A stretch of 64,000 nt of DNA from contig NZ_JACCFM010000001.1 of assembly GCF_013410665.1 (NCBI RefSeq), positions 2,418,001 to 2,482,000 on the forward strand, in the 5' to 3' direction. Of this stretch, positions 50,240 to 60,116 are shown piece after piece; position 1 is the stretch's first letter, and the number at the start of each line of letters is the position of its first letter. The notes under the pieces are model-generated. The model saw only the letters and a list, made by a program, of their open reading frames with translations. It did not search any database and had not been told where the DNA came from. The stretch comes from Leifsonia psychrotolerans (GTDB lineage: Bacteria > Actinomycetota > Actinomycetes > Actinomycetales > Microbacteriaceae). The position numbers and the translations under genes were made by a program.

Positions 50240-51091
50240 GTGAAAGAAAACACAGCGGCGAAAGTAAACACAGCGCATTCGGGTGCTGCAAAGGCGTCCC
50301 CCGAGAACATGCGCGCTTTGATTGCCACCCCAACCCACGGTGGTTTCGTTCCGCTTCACCACCAGGTCTATGCGGCCCTCAGCGCGTCGCTCGATAAGGG
50401 TGAGTGGGCGCCGGGCGACCGGATGCCGACCGAGAGCGACCTGGCCCAAACGTTTGAATGCAGTCTCATCACCGTGCGGCGAGCGTTGGATGAGCTCGTC
50501 CGGGAACGCCGCATCGTCCGAATGCGCGGAAAGGGCACCTTCGCCTGCACTCGGCCACTCGAGCGTGACCTGGCAGCACTCACCAGCTTTACGGACGAGA
50601 TGCGAGCCCGCGGACTGAATCTTCAGAACAAGCTGGTGGACGCACGACTCTCCGAGGCGTCCTCGCTCGTCGCGGACCATCTCGGTATCGAACCCGGATC
50701 CGCGGTGTATCGAATCGAACGAGTGCGCCTGATCGACGGTGAACCTTTGCTGTTGGAAGAGGTCCAGATTCCGGCGCACCTCGCACCGGGGCTTTTGGAG
50801 ACCGGCATCGGCGAGGGCTCCCTGTACGACATCCTCGCGGATGTGTATGGGCTCGAACTCACTCACGGGCAGGAGACACTCGAGCCCTCGCTGCCGAGCA
50901 CGCACGAGGCAGCATTGCTCGAGCAAGACCGTCGCGCTCCGGTTCTCTTATTGGAGATGGTTTCTTTCACCAAGGACGATATTCCCGTCGAGTACTGTCG
51001 CAGCGTTGTGCGGGGCGATCGTGCGCGATACCGCATCGAGATCCGACGCCAACGCGCGGGACTTGCGCTCGTGACGAACCCCGACGACTGA
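50240..51091 (+). CDS. GntR-family (HutC subfamily) transcriptional regulator
   Basis: A 283-residue regulator starting with GTG. The winged helix reads PGDRMPTESDLAQTFECSLITVRRALDELV with the wing GKGTFA; residues about 115-275 are a UTRA ligand-binding domain. HutC members with UTRA domains commonly sense sugar phosphates or amino-sugar phosphates (NagR/DasR type). It is divergent from the ROK kinase and 46 bases upstream of the binding-protein gene, so it likely controls the whole cluster in response to a phosphorylated sugar. Confidence 0.88.
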   Translation: MKENTAAKVNTAHSGAAKASPENMRALIATPTHGGFVPLHHQVYAALSASLDKGEWAPGDRMPTESDLAQTFECSLITVRRALDELVRERRIVRMRGKGTFACTRPLERDLAALTSFTDEMRARGLNLQNKLVDARLSEASSLVADHLGIEPGSAVYRIERVRLIDGEPLLLEEVQIPAHLAPGLLETGIGEGSLYDILADVYGLELTHGQETLEPSLPSTHEAALLEQDRRAPVLLLEMVSFTKDDIPVEYCRSVVRGDRARYRIEIRRQRAGLALVTNPDD

Positions 51092-51137
51092 ACCTCAGAT
51101 CGATCACCCGACCGACCACGAACAAAGGAGTTTGCAG

Positions 51138-52436
51138 TTGAAGAATTCGAATGATAAACGCCGGATGATCACCGCAGCCGCTGTGATCGCATCGCTCGTC
51201 ACCGCGCTATCCGGCTGTGCCGCATCCACCCCGTCCGGCGAGAACCAGTCGGTGACGGTGTGGGACTACTACGGCCAATCCACACCACTCAAAGAAGCAC
51301 TGAAAAAGTTCAGCGCGCTTCATCCCGACGTGAAGGTGAACTACCAGGCCTTCGACTACGAGACCATGCAGGACAAATTCTCGGTCGCTGTGTCGTCAGG
51401 CAATGCGCCCGACCTGGCCACCATCGACATGACCTGGGTGCCCGGCTATGCCGCTAACGGCGTACTGTCTGACCTCGCTCCGCTCTCCGGCGGAAAGCTC
51501 AACGGTGAGGATTTCGCCAGTCAATACAACGCCGGAGCGAATCAGGCCATGACGTTCGAGGGCAAGACTGTCGCTGCAATGTACGACTTTGACGCCTATG
51601 CGCTCTACTACCGCAAGGACATCCTCGACCAGAAAGGAATCCCGGTTCCGACGACGTGGGATGAAATGGTGGATGCCAGCCAGGCGATGGCCGAAGATAC
51701 CAACAACGATGGCAAACCCGACAAATATGCGTTGCAACTCCTGCCCGACACCTTCCACTTCGATCAGCTCCTTCTTCAAAATGGGGGTTCGATCCTCAGC
51801 GAGGACAACACGAAGGCAGCATTCAACTCGACAGCGGGCATCGGGGCAATGAACTACCAGACTCGCCTGTTGAAGTCAGGCGGGGCCATTTACTGGGGCA
51901 ATTCAGAGGGCGACTCCTCCGGGCTAGCCGGAATCAAGGACGAGAGAATCGGGATGTTCTTGAACGGGCCCTACATGATGGGGATCCTCAAGGACGGTGC
52001 GGCCTCACAGTCGGGCAAATGGGCCGTCGCCCCGTCGCCGATCTCCAAGACGCAAGGCAGCTACCTCGGCGGGACAGGGCTCGCGATACCCGCAAACGCC
52101 AAAAATAAATCGGGCGCCTGGGAACTGGCCCAATTCCTTCTTCTTCCGGAACAGCAACAGTTGGTCTACACCGCCGCGGGAGCAGCGCCGGCCACGCTCG
52201 CCGGACTCGCCCAGCCGGCACTCCGCGAGCCCGACCCCTATTTCGGTGGCCAGGTTCCGTTCACCATCTTCCAGGATGCGATGAAGACCGCGACATCGTT
52301 CCCTTACGTGGCGAACTGGTCGAGCATTGATTCCACGCTCACCGACGCATCGACCGCTGTGCTGTTGGGCACATCCTCGTCTGAAAAGGCGCTCTCCGAC
52401 GCTGCCAAAACCGTCGATGCTGCTCTCAGCCACTAA
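51138..52436 (+). CDS. Sugar ABC transporter substrate-binding lipoprotein
   Basis: A 432-residue solute-binding protein of the MalE/UgpB family (SBP_bac_1). I take the TTG at 51138 because AAAGGAG stands eight bases upstream; an earlier TTG at 51132 is too close. The signal sequence ends in lipobox LSGC, so it is a lipoprotein. Residues include YQAFDYETMQDKFSVAVSSGNAPDLATIDMTWVPG, the hallmark of the first lobe. It would deliver an oligosaccharide or modified sugar to the two permeases. The permease gene overlaps its 3' end by 20 bases. Confidence 0.9.
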   Translation: MKNSNDKRRMITAAAVIASLVTALSGCAASTPSGENQSVTVWDYYGQSTPLKEALKKFSALHPDVKVNYQAFDYETMQDKFSVAVSSGNAPDLATIDMTWVPGYAANGVLSDLAPLSGGKLNGEDFASQYNAGANQAMTFEGKTVAAMYDFDAYALYYRKDILDQKGIPVPTTWDEMVDASQAMAEDTNNDGKPDKYALQLLPDTFHFDQLLLQNGGSILSEDNTKAAFNSTAGIGAMNYQTRLLKSGGAIYWGNSEGDSSGLAGIKDERIGMFLNGPYMMGILKDGAASQSGKWAVAPSPISKTQGSYLGGTGLAIPANAKNKSGAWELAQFLLLPEQQQLVYTAAGAAPATLAGLAQPALREPDPYFGGQVPFTIFQDAMKTATSFPYVANWSSIDSTLTDASTAVLLGTSSSEKALSDAAKTVDAALSH

Positions 52437-53340
52437 GGCGCTGCCGACCACGACGGCTCCTTCAGAGCGTCCGCGGAAAACGCGGCGTGACGCTCTGCGC
52501 AGATACGGGCCGGCCCTCCTTCTGGTCAGCCCCGCCCTTGTCGCCACTGCCATCTTCTTCTTCATTCCGATGGGCTTTTCGCTGGTCTACAGTTTCACCC
52601 AGTACAACGGCATCACGGACCCGCAGTGGGTCGGGTTCGCGAACTACACGGATTTGTTCATGGATCCGCTTTTTCGCACTGCGTGGCTGAACACCATCCT
52701 GTTCGCGCTGATCACGATGACAGTCGGCCCAGCGCTGGGGCTGGCGTCGGCTCTCCTGCTCAATCGTCAGATTCGCGGTCGGGGGTTCTTCCGGGCTGCC
52801 TACTTCATCCCCGTCACTATTTCGCTTGTCGTCGTGGCGACCCTTTGGAAGATGCTGCTGAACGAACGAGGACTCCTCAATGCCGCCCTCGCAACGATCG
52901 GGTTACCCGGGCACGACTGGTTATCAGATCCGGCCACAGCACTCCCCGCTGTCGCCGTGGCCAGCATCTGGCAAGGTTTTGGATTCGAGACCGTGATCTT
53001 CCTCGCCGCACTGCAAACGGTCCCAGCGGATCTCTACGAAGCGGCCAAGATCGACGGAGCCGGAGCCTGGAGGAGCTTTCTTGCCGTGACTCTGCCCGCG
53101 TTACGGCCCACTACTCTGTTCGTCTTCGTCGTCGGAGTGATCGGTGCATTCCAAGTCTTCGACCAGGTCTTCGTGATGACCCAAGGAGGCCCGATCGGAT
53201 CAACCACAACCGTCGTGTACTACCTCGTCGACAGATTCCGCGCACTCGACCTCGGCCACGCCTCCGCCTCCGCGTATGTTTTGGTTCTCGTGCTCGGTGT
53301 CGCCTCGATCGTACAATTGCGGCTGGGCAGACGAGCATGA
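52417..53340 (+). CDS. Sugar ABC transporter permease (MalF type)
   Basis: A 307-residue CUT1 permease with six hydrophobic segments and the EAA loop EAAKIDGAGAWRSFLAVTLPALRP. The ATG at 52417 lies inside the end of the binding-protein gene, and the stop overlaps the next permease (ATGA). No ATPase gene is present in the cluster; a shared MsiK-type ATPase encoded elsewhere is the usual solution in actinobacteria (family knowledge). Confidence 0.92.
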   Translation: MLLSATKALPTTTAPSERPRKTRRDALRRYGPALLLVSPALVATAIFFFIPMGFSLVYSFTQYNGITDPQWVGFANYTDLFMDPLFRTAWLNTILFALITMTVGPALGLASALLLNRQIRGRGFFRAAYFIPVTISLVVVATLWKMLLNERGLLNAALATIGLPGHDWLSDPATALPAVAVASIWQGFGFETVIFLAALQTVPADLYEAAKIDGAGAWRSFLAVTLPALRPTTLFVFVVGVIGAFQVFDQVFVMTQGGPIGSTTTVVYYLVDRFRALDLGHASASAYVLVLVLGVASIVQLRLGRRA

Positions 53341-54236
53341 CCACCACGACTGAGCGGTCCGCGCACGTCGAGACCATCCCCACCATGCCCCGACGGAAGG
53401 CTTCGCCTCGCCGACAGTGGCTGGTCTATCTGACGTTGTTCGTGACGGCAGGATTGATGCTGCTTCCGGGCATCTGGGCCGTGAGTACCTCACTCAAGCG
53501 GCCGGAAGATGTCTTCAGCCCCGGCTCGGGTCTTATTCCGAATCCGATCACGTTCGACGCCTATCGGGATGTGTTCACGCTGATCCCGTTTGGCACCTAT
53601 CTGACGAACAGCGTCGTCGTGACTGTCGTCGTGGTCGTGCTCAACGTGATCTTCGACTCGTGCGCCGCCTATGTCTTTGCGAAACTTCCGTTCCCGGGCC
53701 GGTCGATCACGTTCGGGCTTCTGCTGATGACGTTGATGATCCCCATGCAAGTCAATCTCATTCCGCTGTATCGCATGATGGTCTGGGTGCACGGCATCTT
53801 TCCTGCTCTGGGTGCCGACACGCTTTCGGGAATCATCGCTCCATCTGCCGTCCAGGTTTTCGGGATCTTTCTGATGCGGCAGTTCTTCCTGTCGATCCCG
53901 GACAGCATGCTCGAGGCAGCACGGCTCGATGGGGCAGGTGAATTTGCGATCCTGCGACGAATCGTGCTCCCTATTGCTTGGCCCGCCATCGCAACACTGA
54001 CAATCTTCACCGGGCTTGCAGCGTGGAACGACTTCTTGTGGCCTCTCATCGTCGCCGGGTCTGACGAATCCCGCACGCTCCCGGTTGGCCTGGCACTCCT
54101 CTCACGGAAGAACACGGTCAACTGGCCCGAGACCATGGCGGGCGCTGTCGTCACGGCGCTGCCGATGATCCTCGCCTTCATCTTCCTGCAACGCCGATTC
54201 ATCGAGGGCCTCACCGCAGGCTCGGTAAAGGACTGA
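53337..54236 (+). CDS. Sugar ABC transporter permease (MalG type)
   Basis: A 299-residue CUT1 permease. It has six hydrophobic segments, the N-terminal LPGIWAVSTSLK and the EAA loop EAARLDGAGEFAILRRIVLPIAWP. It starts within the stop of the first permease and is followed two bases later by the SIS protein gene, indicating a single message from the binding protein to the glycosidases. Confidence 0.92.
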   Translation: MTTTTERSAHVETIPTMPRRKASPRRQWLVYLTLFVTAGLMLLPGIWAVSTSLKRPEDVFSPGSGLIPNPITFDAYRDVFTLIPFGTYLTNSVVVTVVVVVLNVIFDSCAAYVFAKLPFPGRSITFGLLLMTLMIPMQVNLIPLYRMMVWVHGIFPALGADTLSGIIAPSAVQVFGIFLMRQFFLSIPDSMLEAARLDGAGEFAILRRIVLPIAWPAIATLTIFTGLAAWNDFLWPLIVAGSDESRTLPVGLALLSRKNTVNWPETMAGAVVTALPMILAFIFLQRRFIEGLTAGSVKD

Positions 54237-54238
54237 CT

Positions 54239-55354
54239 ATGAACACTCAACCCACGACAGCACGACCCGAAGTTCAGCGCGATCTGTTCTTACGAGAGAT
54301 CACCGACCAGCCGGCGGCCATGCGCGCTGCGGCAGCGTTGCTCAGCTCGCAGGCGGCCGCCTTCGGAGCCATCCGGGACTACTATCGCTCTTCTCTTTCC
54401 GGAGGAAAACCGCAACTGGTACTCACTGGGATGGGCAGTTCCTTCGATGCCCTCCAGGCGATGGCCAGCACGCTCGGACGAGTCGGCATCCGAACCACAT
54501 GCGTTCACGCAGCCGAACTGTTGCACTTCCAAAGCCAAGCCATCGAGGCTGGAGCAACGGTTATCATTGTCAGCCAATCCGGGATGAGCGCCGAGGTAGT
54601 GCGCCTCGCCGAGACACTTCACCGTCGAAACGATCTGAACCTCGTCAGCGTCACGAACGGCATTGAGAACCCGCTTTCGCTGCTCTCACACGTTCACCTG
54701 AACATGAACGCGGGCGGGGAGCAGGGGCCCGCGACCAAATCGTTCGCCGCAACGATGGTGATGCTGCATGCCGTATCCGGCGCCATCACTCAGGACCTCG
54801 AGCTTGAGGATGTGCTCTGTTCTACCGTGCATCTCACCGGCCGCGCTGCCTCCGTCCTGGACGGACTTCTGTTCAGCCCCGAAGGGACAGCAGCACTGCT
54901 CGGAGAATGGTACGACGATCGCCCGCGCCTCGTCACGCTCGGGCGCGGTACCGCTCTCGCGACGGCCGAGGTGGGCGCCCTCGTCCTGAAAGAAGCAGCA
55001 CAGGCCCCAGCCATCGCCCTTGACAGCGCCGAATTCCGTCATGGACCGATCGAGATGGCGGGCCCGGAGTTAGCCGCCCTGATCATCGTCACCGAAGAAT
55101 CGACAGCGCCATTGGAGACGCGACTCGTTCGCGATCTCCTGGCCGTGGGGGCGTCGGTTCTCACCGTGGGCCGCCCGACCGGAACCGAGAGTCATCTCCG
55201 CTACCGGCATCTCGAGATCGAATCCGTCTCCCCGCTGTTGGATGAGGCCGTCGCTGCGGCTCCTGCCCAGCTGCTCGCCTGGATACTCTCGACCAGGCGC
55301 GGTGGCGAACCAGGCGTGTTTCGTGTCGGAAACAAGACCACCGTGGAGGAATAG
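54239..55354 (+). CDS. Double-SIS sugar-phosphate isomerase/deglycase-like protein
   Basis: A 371-residue protein made of two SIS domains, like the C-terminal isomerase half of GlmS and the AgaS/FrlB group. Motifs are LTGMGSSFDA and IVSQSGMSAEVV in the first domain, and EFRHGPIE (GlmS-like ExxHGP) in the second. There is no glutaminase domain. Relatives release amine from amino- or keto-amine sugar 6-phosphates (family knowledge). With the ROK kinase the pathway would be phosphorylation then deamination, isomerisation or deglycation of the imported sugar. It starts two bases after the permease stop. Confidence 0.82.
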   Translation: MNTQPTTARPEVQRDLFLREITDQPAAMRAAAALLSSQAAAFGAIRDYYRSSLSGGKPQLVLTGMGSSFDALQAMASTLGRVGIRTTCVHAAELLHFQSQAIEAGATVIIVSQSGMSAEVVRLAETLHRRNDLNLVSVTNGIENPLSLLSHVHLNMNAGGEQGPATKSFAATMVMLHAVSGAITQDLELEDVLCSTVHLTGRAASVLDGLLFSPEGTAALLGEWYDDRPRLVTLGRGTALATAEVGALVLKEAAQAPAIALDSAEFRHGPIEMAGPELAALIIVTEESTAPLETRLVRDLLAVGASVLTVGRPTGTESHLRYRHLEIESVSPLLDEAVAAAPAQLLAWILSTRRGGEPGVFRVGNKTTVEE

Positions 55355-55356
55355 AG

Positions 55357-57462
55357 ATGAACGACGCCCACAAGCCAGCACCTTCCGTTGTCGTGCACCA
55401 CGAAGGCTCGCACTACTTACGCGCAGGCAACGTCCCATACGTTCCCGTCGGAGCACACTACGTGCCGCCGTCCGGTCCTGACTGGCCCTGGCGGGTCGGA
55501 GCGGCAGACTTCGATCAGTCATTCCGAGCGATGGCGGCTGCGGGAATGAACACGGTGCGCATCGACCTCATCTGGGCCGCCATCGAGCCCGCTCCGGGAT
55601 GCATGGACGAAGCCCACCTCCAGGTCATCGACTCACTCTTCGACGCTGCCGAACGCCACGGTCTGACTCTTCACCCCGCGCTCTTCGTCGGTGGTGAGGT
55701 GGGCGACGCGTACTGGGATCTTCCCTGGGCATCAGGCCGCAATCCCCACTCAGACGAGGAACTACTGGTTCTCCAAGAACGGCACGCGGGCGTCCTCGCT
55801 CGGCGCTGGCGAGATCGACCGAGCCTCGTCGCCTGGGATCTCACCGACGAACCCCCATTCTGGCTGTTCGCCGAAGACACCTCGGACGATCAGGCGCGCG
55901 CGTGGACGGCGCGAATCGTCGCCGCCATCCGTGCCGAAGATCCCGAGCATCTCATTACAGTCGGGACGGCCTCGCAAGAGGTCGACCACGGCCCATTCCG
56001 AGCCGACGTCATTGCCCCGCTCCTCGACTTCAGCTGCGTGCACCCCTACGCGATCTATTCGCCTGAGCTCTACCCCGACCGTCTCCTCTCGACACGAATG
56101 ACTCATTCTGCCGCCTTCGAGACGGCGCTGGCGGCCGGTGCCGGGCGCAAAGTCATGGTGCACGAATTCGGCGCTTCGAGCAATCAGTTCGACCCCGATG
56201 CGATAGCAGCCTACGATCGGCTGCTCTGCTGGTCCAGCTTCGGAAGAGGCGCGATTGGCTTCTATGCCTGGTGCTGGACCGACGCCGAACCCGCCGCCTA
56301 CAGCCGAGCGCCCTATGTGCGGATGCCGCATGAGACTCAGTTCGGCGTGACGGAACATGACGGCACGCCCCGGCCACGTCTCGGTGCGCTGAGCGACCTC
56401 GCACGCACACTCGGTGAGATTGATCTTGACGCTTTCGCGAGCAACGGCCCGATGACTGACGCCTTCGTGCCGGTGCCGCACGAGTACGTCCACCCTTATG
56501 GCGAGGAATCCTACGGGTTGAGCTCCATGCCGGCGGGCCCGTATCTGCCTGCCGAGCGGGCCTGGTATCCGAACCGCGACGTCAAGCCTCTCGTGCGCGG
56601 CTGGCTGAACAGCTTCGTCTTGGGCGCCCGCGCCGGGCTGACCATCGACTTCTGTCGAGAGCAACTCGACGCACGGTGGCCTGAGCTGCCCGTGGCACTC
56701 GTCCCCGCACCGCTGACCACGACGACCAACTCGCTTCTGCACGTGCGCACGACCTTCTGGAGTGAGGCGCACACATACGTGCAGGGGGGCGGCACGCTTT
56801 ATCTGTCCTGCTCTGCGGAAAGCGCTGTCCAGGACCTTGAAGCTCTCTCTGGCGTGTCGATCGTCGACCGCGCTCCGGTGCACGACACGGTGATCCTGAC
56901 TTTCGTGCAGTCAATTGGGAAGGTGACGGCCGGAACTGAGATTCGGATTCCAGCAGGAAGCGCGGATCTTCACCTTCGCGGCGTCCTCTTCAAGGCCACG
57001 GATGCGATTGTCCTCGCTGTTGATCAGGATGGCCGCCCCGCTCTCACCATGGCCAAACGAGGCGAAGGCCACACCATCACGTGCGCGTACCCCATCGAAC
57101 TTCTTCTCGCTGCGACACCGGATGCGCACTCACCAGACGATTCCTCTTGGCTCATCTACAGCGTGATTCGGGAGATCTCCGGAACGGGAGAGCCTCGAGG
57201 AATCGACCACCCCGACGTCACTACCTCGCTGCTCACCGGCCCGTCAGGGGGCCTTCTCTGCATCACGAACCACAGCGGTACGGACATCTCCGACGTCGTT
57301 CACCTTCCAGCGACCGCCACGGGCGCCCGGCAGGTGTTCCCGCCTATTCACCACAGCGAAATCGATTCGCCCTCGGCGATCGTTGGCGCCCACAGCGCAC
57401 TCATCATCTCGTGGCGAACAACAGCAGAGGAACAACAACGAGAAGGGAATTCAACATCATGA
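55357..57462 (+). CDS. Intracellular glycoside hydrolase of the GH-A clan
   Basis: A 701-residue protein without a signal peptide. Residues about 20-370 form a TIM barrel of the GH5/GH42-like clan, with acid/base Glu165 in DLTDEPP, where the preceding Asn of the clan is Asp, and nucleophile Glu270 in VMVHEFG. Residues about 420-590 look like a glutamine-amidotransferase-like domain of GH42-type enzymes. GGAGG precedes the ATG. Linked substrates would be beta-mannosides or galactosides or related oligomers, cut inside the cell after import. Family assignment is tentative. Confidence 0.78.
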   Translation: MNDAHKPAPSVVVHHEGSHYLRAGNVPYVPVGAHYVPPSGPDWPWRVGAADFDQSFRAMAAAGMNTVRIDLIWAAIEPAPGCMDEAHLQVIDSLFDAAERHGLTLHPALFVGGEVGDAYWDLPWASGRNPHSDEELLVLQERHAGVLARRWRDRPSLVAWDLTDEPPFWLFAEDTSDDQARAWTARIVAAIRAEDPEHLITVGTASQEVDHGPFRADVIAPLLDFSCVHPYAIYSPELYPDRLLSTRMTHSAAFETALAAGAGRKVMVHEFGASSNQFDPDAIAAYDRLLCWSSFGRGAIGFYAWCWTDAEPAAYSRAPYVRMPHETQFGVTEHDGTPRPRLGALSDLARTLGEIDLDAFASNGPMTDAFVPVPHEYVHPYGEESYGLSSMPAGPYLPAERAWYPNRDVKPLVRGWLNSFVLGARAGLTIDFCREQLDARWPELPVALVPAPLTTTTNSLLHVRTTFWSEAHTYVQGGGTLYLSCSAESAVQDLEALSGVSIVDRAPVHDTVILTFVQSIGKVTAGTEIRIPAGSADLHLRGVLFKATDAIVLAVDQDGRPALTMAKRGEGHTITCAYPIELLLAATPDAHSPDDSSWLIYSVIREISGTGEPRGIDHPDVTTSLLTGPSGGLLCITNHSGTDISDVVHLPATATGARQVFPPIHHSEIDSPSAIVGAHSALIISWRTTAEEQQREGNSTS

Positions 57463-59171
57463 AACCTCGGACCGAATCACCGGGTCACACACGACTCACG
57501 GTATCCAGATCTGCCCGATGGGTAGCCGCGATACTCGCCGTGGGAGTTGTGTCGGCCAGCGCCCTCGAGGGCGCTCCCAGCGCGCATGCCTTCGGCGGGG
57601 CCCTGACCGTGAGCTTCTACGATGCGACAGGTGCGGCGCTTTCGGGACAGTCCGCATATGACCTCGCACGAAATAAAGCGGACAATCTGAGTAACGGGTA
57701 TGCAAACAAGGTTGTGACGGCGCTCGTGAACCCGACCACTCTCGAGGATCTCAACCCGGGCAACGCTCCGCTCACGCCCACGATCAACGCAACCAACCTG
57801 ACATTCGCGCTTCCCAGCGCGAGTGCCGCAGCGGTGGCGATCACCTGGCCGACATCCTCGAGCCGCGGCTACTCGCAGGTGACTCTTGACAACGGCGGTG
57901 CGGGCTTTGGCGCCTCCGCCACGGTGAACTTCACGTACCAAGCCGCTCGCGATCTGAAAACGCGGTTCGATACTGCGCTCGCAACGAGAAGCTCCGCAAC
58001 ACCCACGTTCGTGGCGAGTGCAGCATTCACCTCTGCCCAGGCCCAGCTGACAACTGACTATTCAACGATGATGGCCGCTGCAACTGAGAGCGCTCGGGGG
58101 AAGTACGGGTGGACGGTGCTCGGCGATATCCATAGTGCATACGACATTCTCCTCAAGGATTATGGACAGCAGCTCGCCAAGTACAAAGACGAGAACTCAC
58201 TCGGCAGCCCCTGGCTCGGGACGACTTTCGATGACGCCACCAGAAGTAATACGAACACGATCCTGGGATATGCCCAGACTGCGACAACCCCCACGGGTGT
58301 CACAGCCAACCCGCAGTATGGCTGGGTACGGATCGTTTTCGATATTGGCACCACACCGGCGGATTACGACGCCGCGGTCAAGAACGCACACGCAAAGAAG
58401 CTCCTCGTGATGGGAATGCCGTTCGACTCGACATCCGCACGAGCCTGCCTCCCGGTCTCCTCTCCCACCCACTGCACGCCGGCCGAGTATCAAGCACGTT
58501 TCAAGCTGTACGTGGATCATTTCTCCAACAACTCGAACGCCGCTCTGAATATCGACGCGTGGGAGGTGGGCAATGAGATCAACGGCGAGTGGATCGACAC
58601 CAATCCATCCACCGGTGTTTACAGCTACGGCTCCGGGCACATAGCCACGAAAGTAGCGGCGGCAGCAGACTACGTGCACGCTCACACCGCCGCATCCACC
58701 GTCGGTACGCTCTACTGGCAAGTTGCGACGAGCAACTATCCGTTGAACTCCACATTCACGTGGGCCACGAATAACCTCATCGCTACTGGTTACGCCAGCA
58801 AGCTTGACGTGGTGCTGCTGTCGACGTACATCGAGGATGCCCCGCTCGGGACCGGATTCGATCAGGCGATGACAGCGTTAGCGACGATGTTCGGAAGCAC
58901 ACCGATCGGGCTGGGCGAATTTGACTACTTCTACACCGACACGTCTCGGTATTTCTGGTCGCTCACGCACCTGAACGCCAGTTCCACTCAAGCAGCGGCT
59001 GGAGCTGCACGGCCGGCTCTGGCCACCCAGTACTACTCCGCGGCGCTGGCGTATCCAACGAGTGTGGGGGGCGGATTCTGGTGGTACTTCCAGGAGGAAG
59101 CGTCCGGAACGGCCGGGAGCAATCTTCGAGCTGCGATCAAGGGAGTCGCTGACGCAGTGTATTTCGGCTGA
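57459..59171 (+). CDS. Secreted glycoside hydrolase-like protein
   Basis: A 570-residue exported protein starting at an ATG overlapping the previous stop (ATGA). A signal peptide with an Arg-rich n-region ends near SAHAF (about residue 46). Residues about 50-230 are Thr/Ser/Ala-rich and beta-like. A catalytic barrel follows from about residue 280, with VGNEIN (Glu373) as acid/base and GLGEFDYF (Glu487) as nucleophile. I do not recognise the exact GH family. It would release fragments outside the cell for the binding lipoprotein. A hairpin terminator follows. Confidence 0.72.
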   Translation: MKPRTESPGHTRLTVSRSARWVAAILAVGVVSASALEGAPSAHAFGGALTVSFYDATGAALSGQSAYDLARNKADNLSNGYANKVVTALVNPTTLEDLNPGNAPLTPTINATNLTFALPSASAAAVAITWPTSSSRGYSQVTLDNGGAGFGASATVNFTYQAARDLKTRFDTALATRSSATPTFVASAAFTSAQAQLTTDYSTMMAAATESARGKYGWTVLGDIHSAYDILLKDYGQQLAKYKDENSLGSPWLGTTFDDATRSNTNTILGYAQTATTPTGVTANPQYGWVRIVFDIGTTPADYDAAVKNAHAKKLLVMGMPFDSTSARACLPVSSPTHCTPAEYQARFKLYVDHFSNNSNAALNIDAWEVGNEINGEWIDTNPSTGVYSYGSGHIATKVAAAADYVHAHTAASTVGTLYWQVATSNYPLNSTFTWATNNLIATGYASKLDVVLLSTYIEDAPLGTGFDQAMTALATMFGSTPIGLGEFDYFYTDTSRYFWSLTHLNASSTQAAAGAARPALATQYYSAALAYPTSVGGGFWWYFQEEASGTAGSNLRAAIKGVADAVYFG

Positions 59172-59175
59172 TCAG

Positions 59176-59210
59176 GGGGTTCAGGGCGCTCGTGACGCGC
59201 CCTGAACCCC
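59176..59210. terminator. Hairpin terminator after the sugar cluster
   Basis: GGGGTTCAGGGCGC at 59176-59189 pairs with 59197-59210. It overlaps the last codons of the oppositely transcribed small gene, so it may serve both directions. Confidence 0.72.
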
Positions 59211-59426
59211 ACGGCGCTCGGGCGGCGGGGGAACCGGTTTGGCCGCGACGACGTCGGCCAGGATGACGCGCACCATTCCCCGCTTGGTCTCGACCACGCA
59301 CGCGGTGTCATCGAGCGCACGCAGATAGCCCAGCGCATCGGTGAACCCGCCGGGAATGCGCTGCCTCACGACAACGCGAGTACCGACGGCGGCAGATTTC
59401 AGAAAGTCCAACGGCCCAGCGGTCAT
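59181..59426 (-). CDS. Small SH3-like domain protein (Rv0428c N-terminal type)
   Basis: An 81-residue protein beginning with MTAGPLDFLKSAAVGTRVVVRQRI. The pattern VGTRVVVRxRI ... GxTDALGYL ... VVETKRGMVRV ... DVVAAKPVPPPP resembles the SH3-like N-terminal domain of actinobacterial GNAT proteins such as Rv0428c, here standing alone without the acetyltransferase. The function is unknown. Its C-terminal codons contain one arm of the hairpin at 59176. Confidence 0.65.
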   Translation of the reverse strand: MTAGPLDFLKSAAVGTRVVVRQRIPGGFTDALGYLRALDDTACVVETKRGMVRVILADVVAAKPVPPPPERRGVQGASRAP

Positions 59427-59528
59427 GCTTCGAGCCTATCTCCAGCATGGAATTCGATTCCCCACCCTCAATTCAGTACCTCACCAGGAAAGTAAGGCAT
59501 ACTCAACGGGAAGTATCCGGGGGGAACA

Positions 59529-60089
59529 ATGCCAAGCGACGAGCTATCGATTCAGACGACACTTCGTTTGAGACCACACTGGCGACACTTTTCGCACTGG
59601 GCGTTTGCTCTCGCGGCCCTTCTCGTGCCGATCTTTGGGGTGATCTACTGGTTGACCATTCCCGACGGCCCGTGGGTCGCGGTGACCGTCGCCATGCTGA
59701 CGATCGTGCTCGGGGTGACTCTCGGCCTCACTGCGTTTCGTCGCACCGAAATCCGGATTCAGGACGACCAGCTCAGCGAGCGCGGATTTCTCGGCCGAAC
59801 CACCCAGACGCCCCTTGCCGCCATCGACTGCATCCAGCTGATCGACATCTACCGGCCCAACACGCTCGACGTTCTGCCACATCTCTTTGTGACCGGGCCC
59901 AATGGTCGAATGATTCTGCGCATGCGCGGTCAGTTCTGGTCGCGCAGCGAGATGGAGAGTGTTATCGACCGAATCGGTATCCCGCTTTCTCCAGCCGGTG
60001 AGCCGCTGACTCTGGCAGAAGTTCACCATACTCATCCCGAGTTGCTTTACTGGTTCGAACGTCCGCTCCGCGCCCGTGCCGCCCTCTGA
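59529..60089 (+). CDS. PH-domain membrane protein
   Basis: A 186-residue protein with two N-terminal membrane segments (about residues 22-44 and 50-70). A PH-like domain follows (about 75-160), with FRRTEIRIQDDQLSERG and the strand-turn TPLAAIDCIQLIDIYRP, the pattern of bacterial PH_2 proteins. The GGGGGAA box lies before the ATG at 59529. Its role is unknown; such proteins are often envelope-associated. It is convergent with the HerA-type gene. Confidence 0.7.
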   Translation: MPSDELSIQTTLRLRPHWRHFSHWAFALAALLVPIFGVIYWLTIPDGPWVAVTVAMLTIVLGVTLGLTAFRRTEIRIQDDQLSERGFLGRTTQTPLAAIDCIQLIDIYRPNTLDVLPHLFVTGPNGRMILRMRGQFWSRSEMESVIDRIGIPLSPAGEPLTLAEVHHTHPELLYWFERPLRARAAL

Positions 60090-60116
60090 AACTGCCACTG
60101 CCAGGCGTGGAATCTC

